Source: Solitalea agri (GTDB lineage Bacteria > Bacteroidota > Bacteroidia > Sphingobacteriales > Sphingobacteriaceae). From it: a stretch of DNA of 64,000 bases. The notes below the pieces were generated by a model, which was given only the letters and a program-made list of their open reading frames with translations, had not been told where the DNA came from and made no database searches. Both the position numbers and the translations under genes were made by a program. Shown here one piece after another: positions 25,174-32,521 of this stretch. Positions within the stretch are counted from its first letter, which is position 1. Every line of letters starts with the position of its first letter. The stretch is taken from NCBI RefSeq assembly GCF_023914155.1, contig NZ_JAMWYS010000013.1:18097-82096 (forward strand), written 5' to 3'.

Positions 25174-26535
25174 ATGTCCAAAACATTTGAGGATTTTCAG
25201 TTTAACCGTCAAATTCTGAATGCAATAGAAGAGGCGGGGTATACTTCTCCCACATTAATTCAACAAAAAGCCATTACACCTATTTTATCGGGTAACGATT
25301 TAATGGGTATTGCGCAAACCGGTACTGGTAAAACAGCGGCCTATGTATTGCCAATGGTGATGAAGCTAAAATATGCTCAGGGGCAAAACCCTCGAGCGTT
25401 AATTCTGGTTCCTACCCGTGAGCTGGCTTTGCAAGTATTAGAGGCTACGCAGGCCTTAGCAAAATATACGGATTTACGAATCACTGCAATCTTCGGCGGA
25501 CTTGGTCCGAAGACTCAAATTGAAACGATAAAAGCAGGAGTAGATGTAATTATTGCAACTCCTGGCCGCTTTATGGAAATCTACCTGAAAGAGGAGCTGG
25601 TCGTAAAACAACTGAGTTATTTTGTGATTGATGAAGCTGATAAGATGATGGATATGGGCTTTTTGCCACAGATCCACAAGATATTGGAGATCATCCCGCG
25701 TAAGCGTCAAAATCTATTGTTTTCGGCCACCATGCATCAAAGGGTGGAGACCTTGGCTGGCGATTTTCTGAAATTTCCGGTTAAGGTAGAAGTTACTCAA
25801 CAAGCAACACCTGCCGAAACAGTTTCACAAGCTTTGTATTACGTTCCCAATCTGAAAAGTAAGATCAACTTAATGATGCATTTGCTTAAGGATGAGGAGG
25901 ATATTAGCAAGTTAATTGTATTTACCAAAACAAAAACTACCGCAGACAATATTGCAAAGTACCTGGTGCGTCGATTCGGAGAAGAGCAGGTGAGGGTGAT
26001 TCACGCCAATAAAGGGCAAAACTCGCGTATCAATGCAATCAATCAATTTAAGAATGACGATATCCGCATTTTAGTAGCTACAGACGTTGCCGCAAGAGGT
26101 TTGGATGTTACAGATGTGAGTCACGTAATCAATTTTGATGTTCCGTTGATTTACGAAGACTATGTGCATAGGATTGGTCGTACTGGCAGGGCTAACAAAA
26201 CAGGTGATGCGATTACATTTTGCAACGAAGCAGAAAAGTTTCATATCGAAAAAATTCAGAAATTGATCCGTCAGCAAATTCCAGTTATAGAAATACCTCA
26301 GGGTGTTTTTGTTGAGGAAACAGCTTATGATGAGCGTCAGGCTATGGCTCGCGAAATTGATGAACAAAAACGCAAAGCCGATCCCGATTTTAAGGGAGCT
26401 TTTCACGAGAAGAAAAATCCATTTGCCAAGAAGGTGGAGAAAACAAAAAAGGATCAAAAACGTAATTATGTAGACCCGAAAAGTAAAGAAGCCCGTTTCG
26501 GTCCAAAAGACAAGAACAAAGGCAAAAGAAGATAA
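25174..26535 (+). CDS. DEAD-box RNA helicase, RhlE-like
   Basis: 453 aa ATP-dependent RNA helicase for RNA remodelling or ribosome assembly. Motifs in order: Q motif FNRQILNAIEEAGYTSPTLIQ, Walker A AQTGTGKTA, PTRELALQV, DEAD in VIDEADKMMDMGF, SAT in LLFSATMHQ, and HRIGRTGRA. The C-terminal tail from about residue 390 is Lys-rich, as usual in RhlE. The start fits MSKTFEDFQF, with a perfect -7 element just upstream. Confidence 0.95.
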   Translation: MSKTFEDFQFNRQILNAIEEAGYTSPTLIQQKAITPILSGNDLMGIAQTGTGKTAAYVLPMVMKLKYAQGQNPRALILVPTRELALQVLEATQALAKYTDLRITAIFGGLGPKTQIETIKAGVDVIIATPGRFMEIYLKEELVVKQLSYFVIDEADKMMDMGFLPQIHKILEIIPRKRQNLLFSATMHQRVETLAGDFLKFPVKVEVTQQATPAETVSQALYYVPNLKSKINLMMHLLKDEEDISKLIVFTKTKTTADNIAKYLVRRFGEEQVRVIHANKGQNSRINAINQFKNDDIRILVATDVAARGLDVTDVSHVINFDVPLIYEDYVHRIGRTGRANKTGDAITFCNEAEKFHIEKIQKLIRQQIPVIEIPQGVFVEETAYDERQAMAREIDEQKRKADPDFKGAFHEKKNPFAKKVEKTKKDQKRNYVDPKSKEARFGPKDKNKGKRR

Positions 26536-26635
26536 AAGTCACATAAGGGATTTGTATTACGCAGCTAATTCGTAGAATTCAAGTAATTAGTGGTTTAAAA
26601 GTTTAATATAGTCAGACAATTAGTGTTATAAATAA

Positions 26636-26968
26636 ATGAAAAAAGCAGAAATCAAATTAAATATAGAGCTCGATGATCAGAATGTTCCTGAAAAAATCAC
26701 CTGGGAGTCAACTGATTCTGAAAAGAAAGACGCTGTTCCGTCTAAGGCTTTTATGTTAGCAATATGGGATCACAACTATCAAAATACCTTAAAAATTGAC
26801 TTGTGGACCAAAGAAATGCCGATTGACGAAATGAAGCGTTTCTTCTATGAGACTTTAATGACGATGGGTGATACCTTTCAACGTGCAACAGGCGAAACAG
26901 CTATTGTAGAAGATTTAAGAGATTACTGCGCTCATTTTGCCGAAAAAATGGAAGTTACTAAAAAGTAA
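26636..26968 (+). CDS. gldC: gliding motility protein GldC
   Basis: 110 aa, the usual length of the family. Recognised from KAEIKLNIELDDQNVPEKI, IWDHNYQNTLKIDLWTKEMP and DTFQRATGE. GldC is a small cytoplasmic protein linked to Bacteroidota gliding; its biochemical role is unclear and it is also found in non-gliders. Monocistronic, with a strong terminator after it. Together with the large repeat protein at 60.5 kb it points to gliding or T9SS biology. Confidence 0.92.
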   Translation: MKKAEIKLNIELDDQNVPEKITWESTDSEKKDAVPSKAFMLAIWDHNYQNTLKIDLWTKEMPIDEMKRFFYETLMTMGDTFQRATGETAIVEDLRDYCAHFAEKMEVTKK

Positions 26969-26990
26969 TCCTTACCTAATAAATAAACAA

Positions 26991-27031
26991 CAATGGCGTT
27001 ACTTTCATTTAAACGAAAAGTAACGCCATTG
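26991..27031. terminator. bidirectional terminator after gldC
   Basis: Perfect 15-bp stem CAATGGCGTTACTTT / AAAGTAACGCCATTG with an 11-nt loop between convergent gldC and pepE. Confidence 0.85.
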
Positions 27032-27062
27032 CTGTTTTATTCCTAAAGATTCACTACCTGTA

Positions 27063-27776
27063 TTAGTCGAGCAAGAACGAAAAATCGTCGTTAGTGTTTA
27101 ACTCTTTGATTTCCTCATTCGTTCTAAAAATCCTTACCGACTTTCTGCCTTCTAATCTTATCGTATTGTTTTCTACATAAAACATACAACCTTCGCGTAA
27201 GCCTGCTACATACCTATTGGGGTTAGCAGTTATGTATTCCAATAGTCGTTGTTCACGGGTTTCTCCGGCATGGTTGTCGGGATGACTATCCAAATAGTGG
27301 GGATTAATTTGAAAAGGTATCAGATTTAATGCATTGAATGATTGGGGCTGAACTATAGGCATATCATTCGTGGTGCAAATAGTTGGGCACGTTACATTGG
27401 TGCCTGCGCTCCAACCAATATAAGGTGTGCCTGCAAGTACCTTCTGTCTGATGCAATCTATTAAGCCAAGCTCCTGCATGTTCTTTAATAAATGAAAAGT
27501 ATTTCCACCGCCAATAACAATGGCCTGAGCTGCATTTACAGTATTTATTGGGTTGTTAAAAGTGTGAATGGAATTAACCTTTACATCAAATTCTGAAAAA
27601 CGCTGCTGAACTTTTGCCAGATACTCATCATATGAAAAAGTTACCGCTGCAAACGGAATAAAAAGAACTTCTGTAATGTTGTGTTTGGCTAAAAAATCAG
27701 CGATATATTGTTTTGGGTATTCTAAGTAACTTTCACCGGCATTGGTCGAGTTGCTTAATAAAAGAAGATTCATCAT
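27063..27776 (-). CDS. pepE: dipeptidase E (Asp-X dipeptidase)
   Basis: 237 aa peptidase of family S51, which cleaves dipeptides with N-terminal Asp. The nucleophile Ser is in YIGWSAGTNV. Other family marks are VIGGGNTFHLL, PFQINPHYLDSH and GLREGCMFYVE. Cytoplasmic, no signal peptide. It follows the threonine aldolase gene by 15 bp on the same strand and is likely cotranscribed with it. Confidence 0.93.
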   Translation of the reverse strand: MMNLLLLSNSTNAGESYLEYPKQYIADFLAKHNITEVLFIPFAAVTFSYDEYLAKVQQRFSEFDVKVNSIHTFNNPINTVNAAQAIVIGGGNTFHLLKNMQELGLIDCIRQKVLAGTPYIGWSAGTNVTCPTICTTNDMPIVQPQSFNALNLIPFQINPHYLDSHPDNHAGETREQRLLEYITANPNRYVAGLREGCMFYVENNTIRLEGRKSVRIFRTNEEIKELNTNDDFSFLLD

Positions 27777-27791
27777 AAGGTTTTATAAAAT

Positions 27792-28814
27792 TTAGTTGTT
27801 AAAGCTCTTAAGCTTTCCGACTAACGAGTCGAGCATAGCATCCGTAAAATCTAAATGGGTGACAAACCGAATGTGTTGCTTGCCGGGAGAGGCACAAAGG
27901 ATGTTTTGCTCCTTCATTTTTTGAATGAATCCAGCTTCGGATACAGAATCAATTAGTTCAAAGATGACAATATTAGTTTCAACCGGAACTACCGATTTTA
28001 CAAAACTGCATTTGGTTAATGCGGTTTCAATGGTTTTTGCTCGTTGATGATCCTCAACTAATCGGTCAATGTGATGGTCTAATGCATAAATTCCGGCGGC
28101 AGCTAAATAGCCTGCTTGTCGCCAGCCTCCACCCATCACTTTGCGCACACGTTTAGCTTTTTCTATAAATGGTTTTGTTCCTAGTAGAACCGAACCAATA
28201 GGGGCTCCCAAGCCTTTTGACAGGCAAACTGAAATTCCGTCGAAATAACTACCCACTTGCATGGGCGAATAACCTTTTGCCACAGTTGCATTAAAAATCC
28301 GGGCTCCGTCTAAATGCAAATAAAGGCCGTGCTCTTTACAAACCTTGGCAATTGATTCAATTTCTGAAAGATCCCAGCATTTTCCTCCACCTCGATTAGC
28401 TGTGTTTTCAATTACAACAAGACTAGTGGTGGGGTTATGAATATCGTTTTTGTTAATGTTGGCAATTAACTGATCGGCAGTGAAAATGCCTCTTTTCCCT
28501 TTGAGCGTTCGTGTTGAGGCTGAAGAGTTAAACGCAATTCCGCCTCCCTCATAATAATAAACGTGGGCTCCTTCATCACAAACTACTTCTTCTAAGGGAT
28601 TGGTAAAGCACTTGATGGCAATTTGGTTGGTCATCGTCCCCGATGGACAGAAAAGAGCAGCTTCTTTACCAAATAATTCGGCAGTTTTAGTTTCCAGTTT
28701 TTTAACGGTCGGATCTTCACCATAAACATCGTCCCCAACAGGAGGACTCATCATTTCCTCAAGCATTTTGGGCGTAGGCTTGGTAATGGTATCACTTCTT
28801 AAGTCGATTAGCAT
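27792..28814 (-). CDS. ltaE: low-specificity L-threonine aldolase
   Basis: 340 aa fold-type I PLP enzyme that cleaves threonine or allo-threonine to glycine and acetaldehyde. The N-terminal MLIDLRSDTITKPTPKML and PVGDDVYGEDPTV are diagnostic; LHLDGARIFNA binds the cofactor; the PLP lysine is in CLSKGLGAPIGSV. First gene of a two-gene unit with pepE. Confidence 0.94.
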   Translation of the reverse strand: MLIDLRSDTITKPTPKMLEEMMSPPVGDDVYGEDPTVKKLETKTAELFGKEAALFCPSGTMTNQIAIKCFTNPLEEVVCDEGAHVYYYEGGGIAFNSSASTRTLKGKRGIFTADQLIANINKNDIHNPTTSLVVIENTANRGGGKCWDLSEIESIAKVCKEHGLYLHLDGARIFNATVAKGYSPMQVGSYFDGISVCLSKGLGAPIGSVLLGTKPFIEKAKRVRKVMGGGWRQAGYLAAAGIYALDHHIDRLVEDHQRAKTIETALTKCSFVKSVVPVETNIVIFELIDSVSEAGFIQKMKEQNILCASPGKQHIRFVTHLDFTDAMLDSLVGKLKSFNN

Positions 28815-28975
28815 AATAAAATGAAAAGCTAAATATCAATAATTATTTCGGGTTAACGGCCAGTAATAAAAGGTGGAATGTGAACCTTTTGATTTAATTA
28901 TTTCAAACTCTTGCACCAAATTACTTATTGCTTATATTGCCTGCAGAAATTTAACGACCAATTAATTAAACTAAA

Positions 28976-29440
28976 ATGTTCGACGATGAAGATGATGATT
29001 TCGATTTCGAATCGGGAGATTTTGACCCTGATGCTTATCGACGGGAGCAGGAGAGAATACATAATTTACCAATCTATAAAAAGGCGGTAGAGATCGCTGA
29101 TATAACCAAAGCCATAACAGAGGCTATTGATCCTGAAAAAGATGTAATGGAAATTGGCCAGCAAATGTTGGGCAATGCATATATGCTCGCAGCTAAAGTG
29201 GTAGGTGCCGAGGGAGGTGATTTATATACCTTACGAATGGAATGTGCAGTAGTTATAAAGATCCATGCGCGAGAACTGACATCGCAAACAACCTTATGTA
29301 AAATGGAGGAGTTGGCAGCTGATAAGTACCTTCAATTGTTGCGTGATGAGATTGATAGTTTCAGACTTCTTTTTATTGATTGGGTGAATGGTTTCGACAA
29401 GGAAAATGATATTCAGGACAATTGGGGGCTCTTCTATTAA
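28976..29440 (+). CDS. conserved hypothetical acidic helical protein
   Basis: Not assigned to a named family. 154 aa, with a strongly acidic N-terminus (MFDDEDDDFDFESGDFDPD) followed by a mostly helical domain (PIYKKAVEIADITKAI, MLGNAYMLAAKVVGAEGG, KIHARELTSQTTLCK). No signal peptide or membrane helix, so probably cytoplasmic. It appears to be a Bacteroidota-type hypothetical. It lies directly upstream of the RNA array and in the same direction, but its stop is about 70 bp before the first box. Confidence 0.8.
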   Translation: MFDDEDDDFDFESGDFDPDAYRREQERIHNLPIYKKAVEIADITKAITEAIDPEKDVMEIGQQMLGNAYMLAAKVVGAEGGDLYTLRMECAVVIKIHARELTSQTTLCKMEELAADKYLQLLRDEIDSFRLLFIDWVNGFDKENDIQDNWGLFY

Positions 29441-29512
29441 ATAATTTAAACTTTACGGTTTTGTTTTTAGGTGTCTTATTGATGTTTGTAAGTCATAAAT
29501 AGTTTATTTTAA

Positions 29513-29556
29513 ATGATTTAGGTCAAATTTTATATGCGCTAATAGGCTGATATTTG
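29513..29556 (+). promoter_or_regulatory. copy A FNR/CRP-like box and -7-like element
   Basis: ATGATTTAGGTCAA (29513-29526; 8 of 10 defined bases of TTGAT-N4-ATCAA) and GATATTTG (29549-29556). The predicted start is near 29561, with the dyad centred about 41.5 nt upstream. No -33 TTTG is present. Confidence 0.65.
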
Positions 29557-29560
29557 CAGT

Positions 29561-29846
29561 GTTAAAACTACAATTATTGTGAGTGAGACGGAATGAGAGG
29601 TTGATTTTTAGTGTTAGATGTATAGATAGTGTTTTGATTGTAGTTTCCCATAGATACGGTGTTGTTGATAGTTGTTTTTTGAGGTATTTGTGGTAGTGCA
29701 TATGGTAAGTGCTGGGATGTTTGTGGTTAAACAGGAATGTGATTTTGAACCTTACCAAAATGCTAAGATTAAAGAACAGATGCGTAAACCGAGCAGGTTT
29801 ATAAGTTGTTTTAAGTTTATTCCTTTCGTTGATGCCGGTACGCTTT
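29561..29846 (+). ncRNA. putative structured small RNA, copy A (~286 nt)
   Basis: Predicted start to terminator T run. Stem P1: AACTACAATT 29566-29575 with GATTGTAGTT 29636-29645 (the last pair is a U-G wobble). Stem P2: GGTAAG 29704-29709 with CTTACC 29751-29756. Stem P3: AAAGAACA 29771-29778 with TGTTCTTT 29836-29843, then a T run to 29846. An inner TAAACC / GGTTTA hairpin lies in P3. A 66-codon frame overlaps it, but stops or frame changes in the other copies break that frame. Confidence 0.65.
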
Positions 29847-30004
29847 GTTCTTTTTTAGATTCCTTTTATTAATATCCTCCAGGTCGTTTATTCCTTTTAT
29901 TTTCCTTTGTTTCGTCTTTTTAATGTCCTGTTTGAATGGTTTATTGAACCTTCTTTATTTGGCACTAATTAGTGTTTTGGAATGCGTAAATGCGCTCATT
30001 TAAA

Positions 30005-30048
30005 ATGATTTACATCAATTTTTATATGAGTTAATAGGCTGATATTTG
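30005..30048 (+). promoter_or_regulatory. copy B FNR/CRP-like box and -7-like element
   Basis: ATGATTTACATCAA (30005-30018; 9 of 10 defined bases of TTGAT-N4-ATCAA) and GATATTTG (30041-30048). Spacing from the box to the predicted start at 30053 is identical to copy A. Confidence 0.7.
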
Positions 30049-30052
30049 CAGT

Positions 30053-30341
30053 GTTAAAACTACAATCGTTGTGAGTGAGTTGAGGAGGTTGGTTTTTAGT
30101 GTTAGATGTATAGATAGTGTTTTGATTGTAGTTGCCCAAAGATATAGGTGCTGTTGATTGTTTCTTTTTGAATTATCCGCGGGAAGGCATGCGGTAAGAA
30201 TGGGGAGTTGTGGATAATAGGAAAATATTTTTAAACCTTACCAAAATGCTAAGATTAAAGAACAGATGCGTAAACCGAGCAGGTTTATAAGTTGTTTTAA
30301 GTTTATTTCTTTCGTTGATGCCGGTACGCTTTGTTCTTTTT
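30053..30341 (+). ncRNA. putative structured small RNA, copy B (~289 nt)
   Basis: P1 AACTACAATC 30058-30067 with GATTGTAGTT 30124-30133 (10 bp); P2 GGTAAG 30193-30198 with CTTACC 30237-30242; a further ATTATCC / GGATAAT pairing flanks the 5' side of P2. P3 AAAGAACA 30257-30264 with TGTTCTTT 30332-30339, then T to 30341. Nearly identical to copy C within the transcript. A GTG-started 28-codon frame shared with C is cut to five codons in A. Confidence 0.7.
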
Positions 30342-30542
30342 AATACCCTCCTTTGTTCCCCCTTTTTATCCGATTTTAATTTCCTTTCGCCAATTTATTT
30401 CTGTGCTGCTATCTCAGGATGTTTCATGTTCTCAATTTCAGATTGCTTTAGTTTATAGAAATTAAATTCAGGTAAGTACAGTTTAACAATTGTTCGTACA
30501 AGGATGGTTGTGCTTTTTTAATTCATAATGTGTTTATATAAA

Positions 30543-30586
30543 ATGATTTAGATCAAATTTTATATAGGTTAATAGACTGATATTTG
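30543..30586 (+). promoter_or_regulatory. copy C FNR/CRP-like box and -7-like element
   Basis: ATGATTTAGATCAA (30543-30556; 9 of 10 defined bases) and GATATTTG (30579-30586), with the same spacing as the other copies. Confidence 0.7.
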
Positions 30587-30590
30587 CAGT

Positions 30591-30879
30591 GTTAAAACTA
30601 CAATCGTGTGAGTGAGTTGAGGAGGTTGGTTTTTAGTGTTAGATGTATAGATAGTGTTTTGATTGTAGTTGCCCAAAGATATAGGTGCTGTTGATTGTTT
30701 CTTTTTGAATTATCCGCGGGAAGGCATGCGGTAAGAATGGGGAGTTGTGGATAATAGGAAAATATTTTTAAACCTTACCAAAATGCCAAGAGTAAAGAAC
30801 AGATGCGTTAACCGAGCAGGTTTATAAGTTGTTTTAAGTTTATTTCTTTCGTTGATGCCGGTACGCTTTGTTCTTTTTT
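30591..30879 (+). ncRNA. putative structured small RNA, copy C (~289 nt)
   Basis: P1 AACTACAATC 30596-30605 with GATTGTAGTT 30661-30670; P2 GGTAAG 30730-30735 with CTTACC 30774-30779; P3 AAAGAACA 30794-30801 with TGTTCTTT 30869-30876, then T to 30879. Differs from B by scattered substitutions and single-base indels, mostly outside stems. The inner P3 hairpin has one mismatch (TTAACC). Confidence 0.7.
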
Positions 30880-31027
30880 AGATTCCTTTATTAATATCCT
30901 CCAGGTCGTTTATTCCTTTTTATTTTCCTTTGTTTCGTCTTTTTAATGTCCTGTTTGAATGGTTTATTGAACCTTCTTTATTTGGCACTAATTAGTGTTT
31001 TGGAATGCGTAAATGCGTTCAGTTAAA

Positions 31028-31071
31028 ATGATTTGGATCAATTTTTATATGAGTTAATAGGCTGATATTTG
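31028..31071 (+). promoter_or_regulatory. copy D FNR/CRP-like box and -7-like element
   Basis: ATGATTTGGATCAA (31028-31041; 9 of 10 defined bases) and GATATTTG (31064-31071). Spacing is unchanged although the RNA itself is shortened. Confidence 0.65.
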
Positions 31072-31075
31072 CAGT

Positions 31076-31268
31076 GTTAAAACTACAATCGTTGTGAATG
31101 AGATGAGGTGATCGATTAGTTAGTGTTAGTTGAATAGTGCGAGTGTTGTGAGTAGGAAAATATTTTAAACCTTACCAAAAGTAAAGAACAGATGCGTAAA
31201 CCGAGCAGGTTTATAAGTTGTTTTAAGTTTATTCCTTTCGTTGATGCCGGTACGCTTTGTTCTTTTTT
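31076..31268 (+). ncRNA. putative structured small RNA, copy D, internally deleted (~193 nt)
   Basis: The 5' arm of P1 (31081-31090) and the full 3' domain (CTTACC at 31171, terminator hairpin and T run to 31268) are kept. About 100 nt between them are missing, removing the 5' arm of P2 and most of the 3' arm of P1. It could be a decaying copy or a shortened variant; promoter and terminator remain intact. Confidence 0.5.
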
Positions 31269-31419
31269 ATACCCTCCAATTAGTTCCATTTTAGCTGGTT
31301 ATTAATTTCCCTTTTATTCCCGTGTTTCTTGTATTCTGATGTTTTATCAGCCAAAGTTATATCTCATTGGTTTGTGAGCTTGAATATTTTTTTTTTTAAT
31401 CATAAAAATCTGATTTAAA

Positions 31420-31463
31420 ATGATTTAGGTCAATTTTTATATAGGTTAATAGACTGATATTTG
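31420..31463 (+). promoter_or_regulatory. copy E FNR/CRP-like box and -7-like element
   Basis: ATGATTTAGGTCAA (31420-31433; 8 of 10 defined bases) and GATATTTG (31456-31463), again 48 nt from the first box base to the predicted start at 31468. Confidence 0.65.
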
Positions 31464-31467
31464 CAGT

Positions 31468-31763
31468 GTTAAAACTACAATCGTTGTGCGCAAGAGTGTA
31501 AGATAGATTAGTAAGTTAGTGTTAGTTGTATAGAAAAAATTGATTGTAGTGGCCCACAAATATGGTGTTGTTGATTGGTGTTTTTAGAAGTATTTGCGGG
31601 GTGGCATTCGGTAAGAGCTGGGGAATTTGTGATTGAATAGGAAAATATTTTTAAACCTTACCAAAATGCCAAGAGTAAAGAACATAAGCGATCATCGTGC
31701 AGGTTTATAAGTTGTTTTTAAGTTTATTACTTTCGTTGATGCCGATACGCTTTGTTCTTTTTT
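31468..31763 (+). ncRNA. putative structured small RNA, copy E, most diverged (~296 nt)
   Basis: P1 AACTACAATC 31473-31482 with GATTGTAGT 31542-31550; P2 GGTAAG 31610-31615 with CTTACC 31657-31662; P3 AAAGAACA 31677-31684 with TGTTCTTT 31753-31760, then T to 31763. The linkers differ most from the other copies, yet all three stems persist. The inner TAAACC arm of P3 is replaced here. Confidence 0.65.
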
Positions 31764-32114
31764 GACCTTCCTCCTTAACGGGTTTTATTTTCCTTTCACC
31801 TATTTATTTTCCTTGTTTTTATCTCTGGATGCTTCATTTGATCAATGTAACATTTTGTTTGTTTATTGAATTTATATGTCACTGAAAACGGTTTTGAACT
31901 ATTTTAGGCTTATTTTTGTGTATTCAAAATGGAGTTGAATAACCAATCAATAAAGTGATTTCTTCACACAGCAATGACAGTTTAACTCCGCTGAACAAAA
32001 TCTGCATTATTACGACTCTTAGTACTGAATACATGCATCCCTATGTATGATCCAACATGTTCTGGATTCACATGGTGTGATGTGGTCTTTTTATTACTAT
32101 CTAATTTTAAAATT
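31764..32114 (+). other. 350-bp spacer with promoter and long leader of the KGYYSI gene
   Basis: After copy E the flank resembles that of copy B for a short stretch. A perfect -7 element TATTTTTG lies at 31911-31918, which would give the next gene a leader of about 190 nt. That leader contains a GGAGTT / AACTCC pair (about 31930-31990) and a nine-codon ATG frame, neither of proven role. Confidence 0.4.
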
Positions 32115-32420
32115 ATGAAAACAAAAACCTTCTTGCTCGGCATTGTTGCAGTTATGGCAGCATGGGGTGTTAATGCACAAAATAATCCTTCTGTAATGGT
32201 TAGCAAAGGCTATTACAGCATTGACGATCATTATAAGAAGCTTAACGAGCCTTCGTTAATTACGTTTAACACTCAAGCTCAAACTGCTGAAAAAGGGTTT
32301 TATGCAGTTGAGAATAACGCAATACAGGTAAATAAAACGGCAATTAAACCGATATCAAAAAATAGTACTGTTCAAAAAGGCTATTACAGTATTGGAAATA
32401 ATGTTGATAAGCTAAAATAA
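32115..32420 (+). CDS. small secreted protein with KGYYSI repeats
   Basis: 101 aa from the ATG at 32115, where a good signal peptide begins (MKTKTFLLGIVAVMAAWGVNA, cleavage likely before QNN). The frame is open 24 codons further upstream, but that part is not signal-like. The mature part carries three copies of a short motif: KGYYSIDDHYKKL, KGFYAVENN and KGYYSIGNNVDKL. No named domain recognised. Periplasmic or secreted. It lies just downstream of the RNA array with its own promoter and terminator. Confidence 0.8.
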   Translation: MKTKTFLLGIVAVMAAWGVNAQNNPSVMVSKGYYSIDDHYKKLNEPSLITFNTQAQTAEKGFYAVENNAIQVNKTAIKPISKNSTVQKGYYSIGNNVDKLK

Positions 32421-32429
32421 AAATTGATA

Positions 32430-32462
32430 GGCCCATTAAGTTTAAACTTAACGGGCCTTTTC
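32430..32462 (+). terminator. terminator after the KGYYSI gene
   Basis: GGCCC, one mismatch, TTAAGTTTAAACTTAA core, mismatch, GGGCC, followed by TTTTCTT. Confidence 0.85.
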
Positions 32463-32521
32463 TTATAAAGATTTCTAATTAGAAAGATTAAGTTTGAATC
32501 GACCTAAACCAAATTAAATTT

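Larger units (their letters stand above)
29505..31765 (+). repeat. array of five tandem direct repeats (~350-540 bp spacing)
   Basis: Five diverged copies (A-E) of the same element in one direction fill a 2.3-kb stretch without a convincing protein gene. Boxes begin at 29513, 30005, 30543, 31028 and 31420. Conserved blocks in order: an FNR/CRP-like dyad, a -7-like GATATTTG, AAAACTACAATC, CCTTACCAAAA, then the terminal AAAGAACA...TGTTCTTTT hairpin. The 3' flanks of copies A and C are near identical for about 150 bp, as are the promoter variants of B and D, so the array grew by block duplication and recombination. Confidence 0.9.

Noticed and set aside
29672..29872. 66-codon frame in copy A as a protein gene
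   Set aside because: The equivalent frame has a stop in copy C (GCGTTAACC), is shifted in D, and lacks the start region in B.
29561..31763. Retron-type ncRNA because of complementary ends AAAGAACA/TGTTCTTT
   Set aside because: No reverse transcriptase gene lies anywhere in the window, and the complementary pair is followed by a T run, which fits a terminator better.
29505..31765. CRISPR array or integron attC array
   Set aside because: Repeat units are 190-290 nt with promoters and terminators, spacing is irregular, flanks are shared between copies, and no cas or integrase gene is present.
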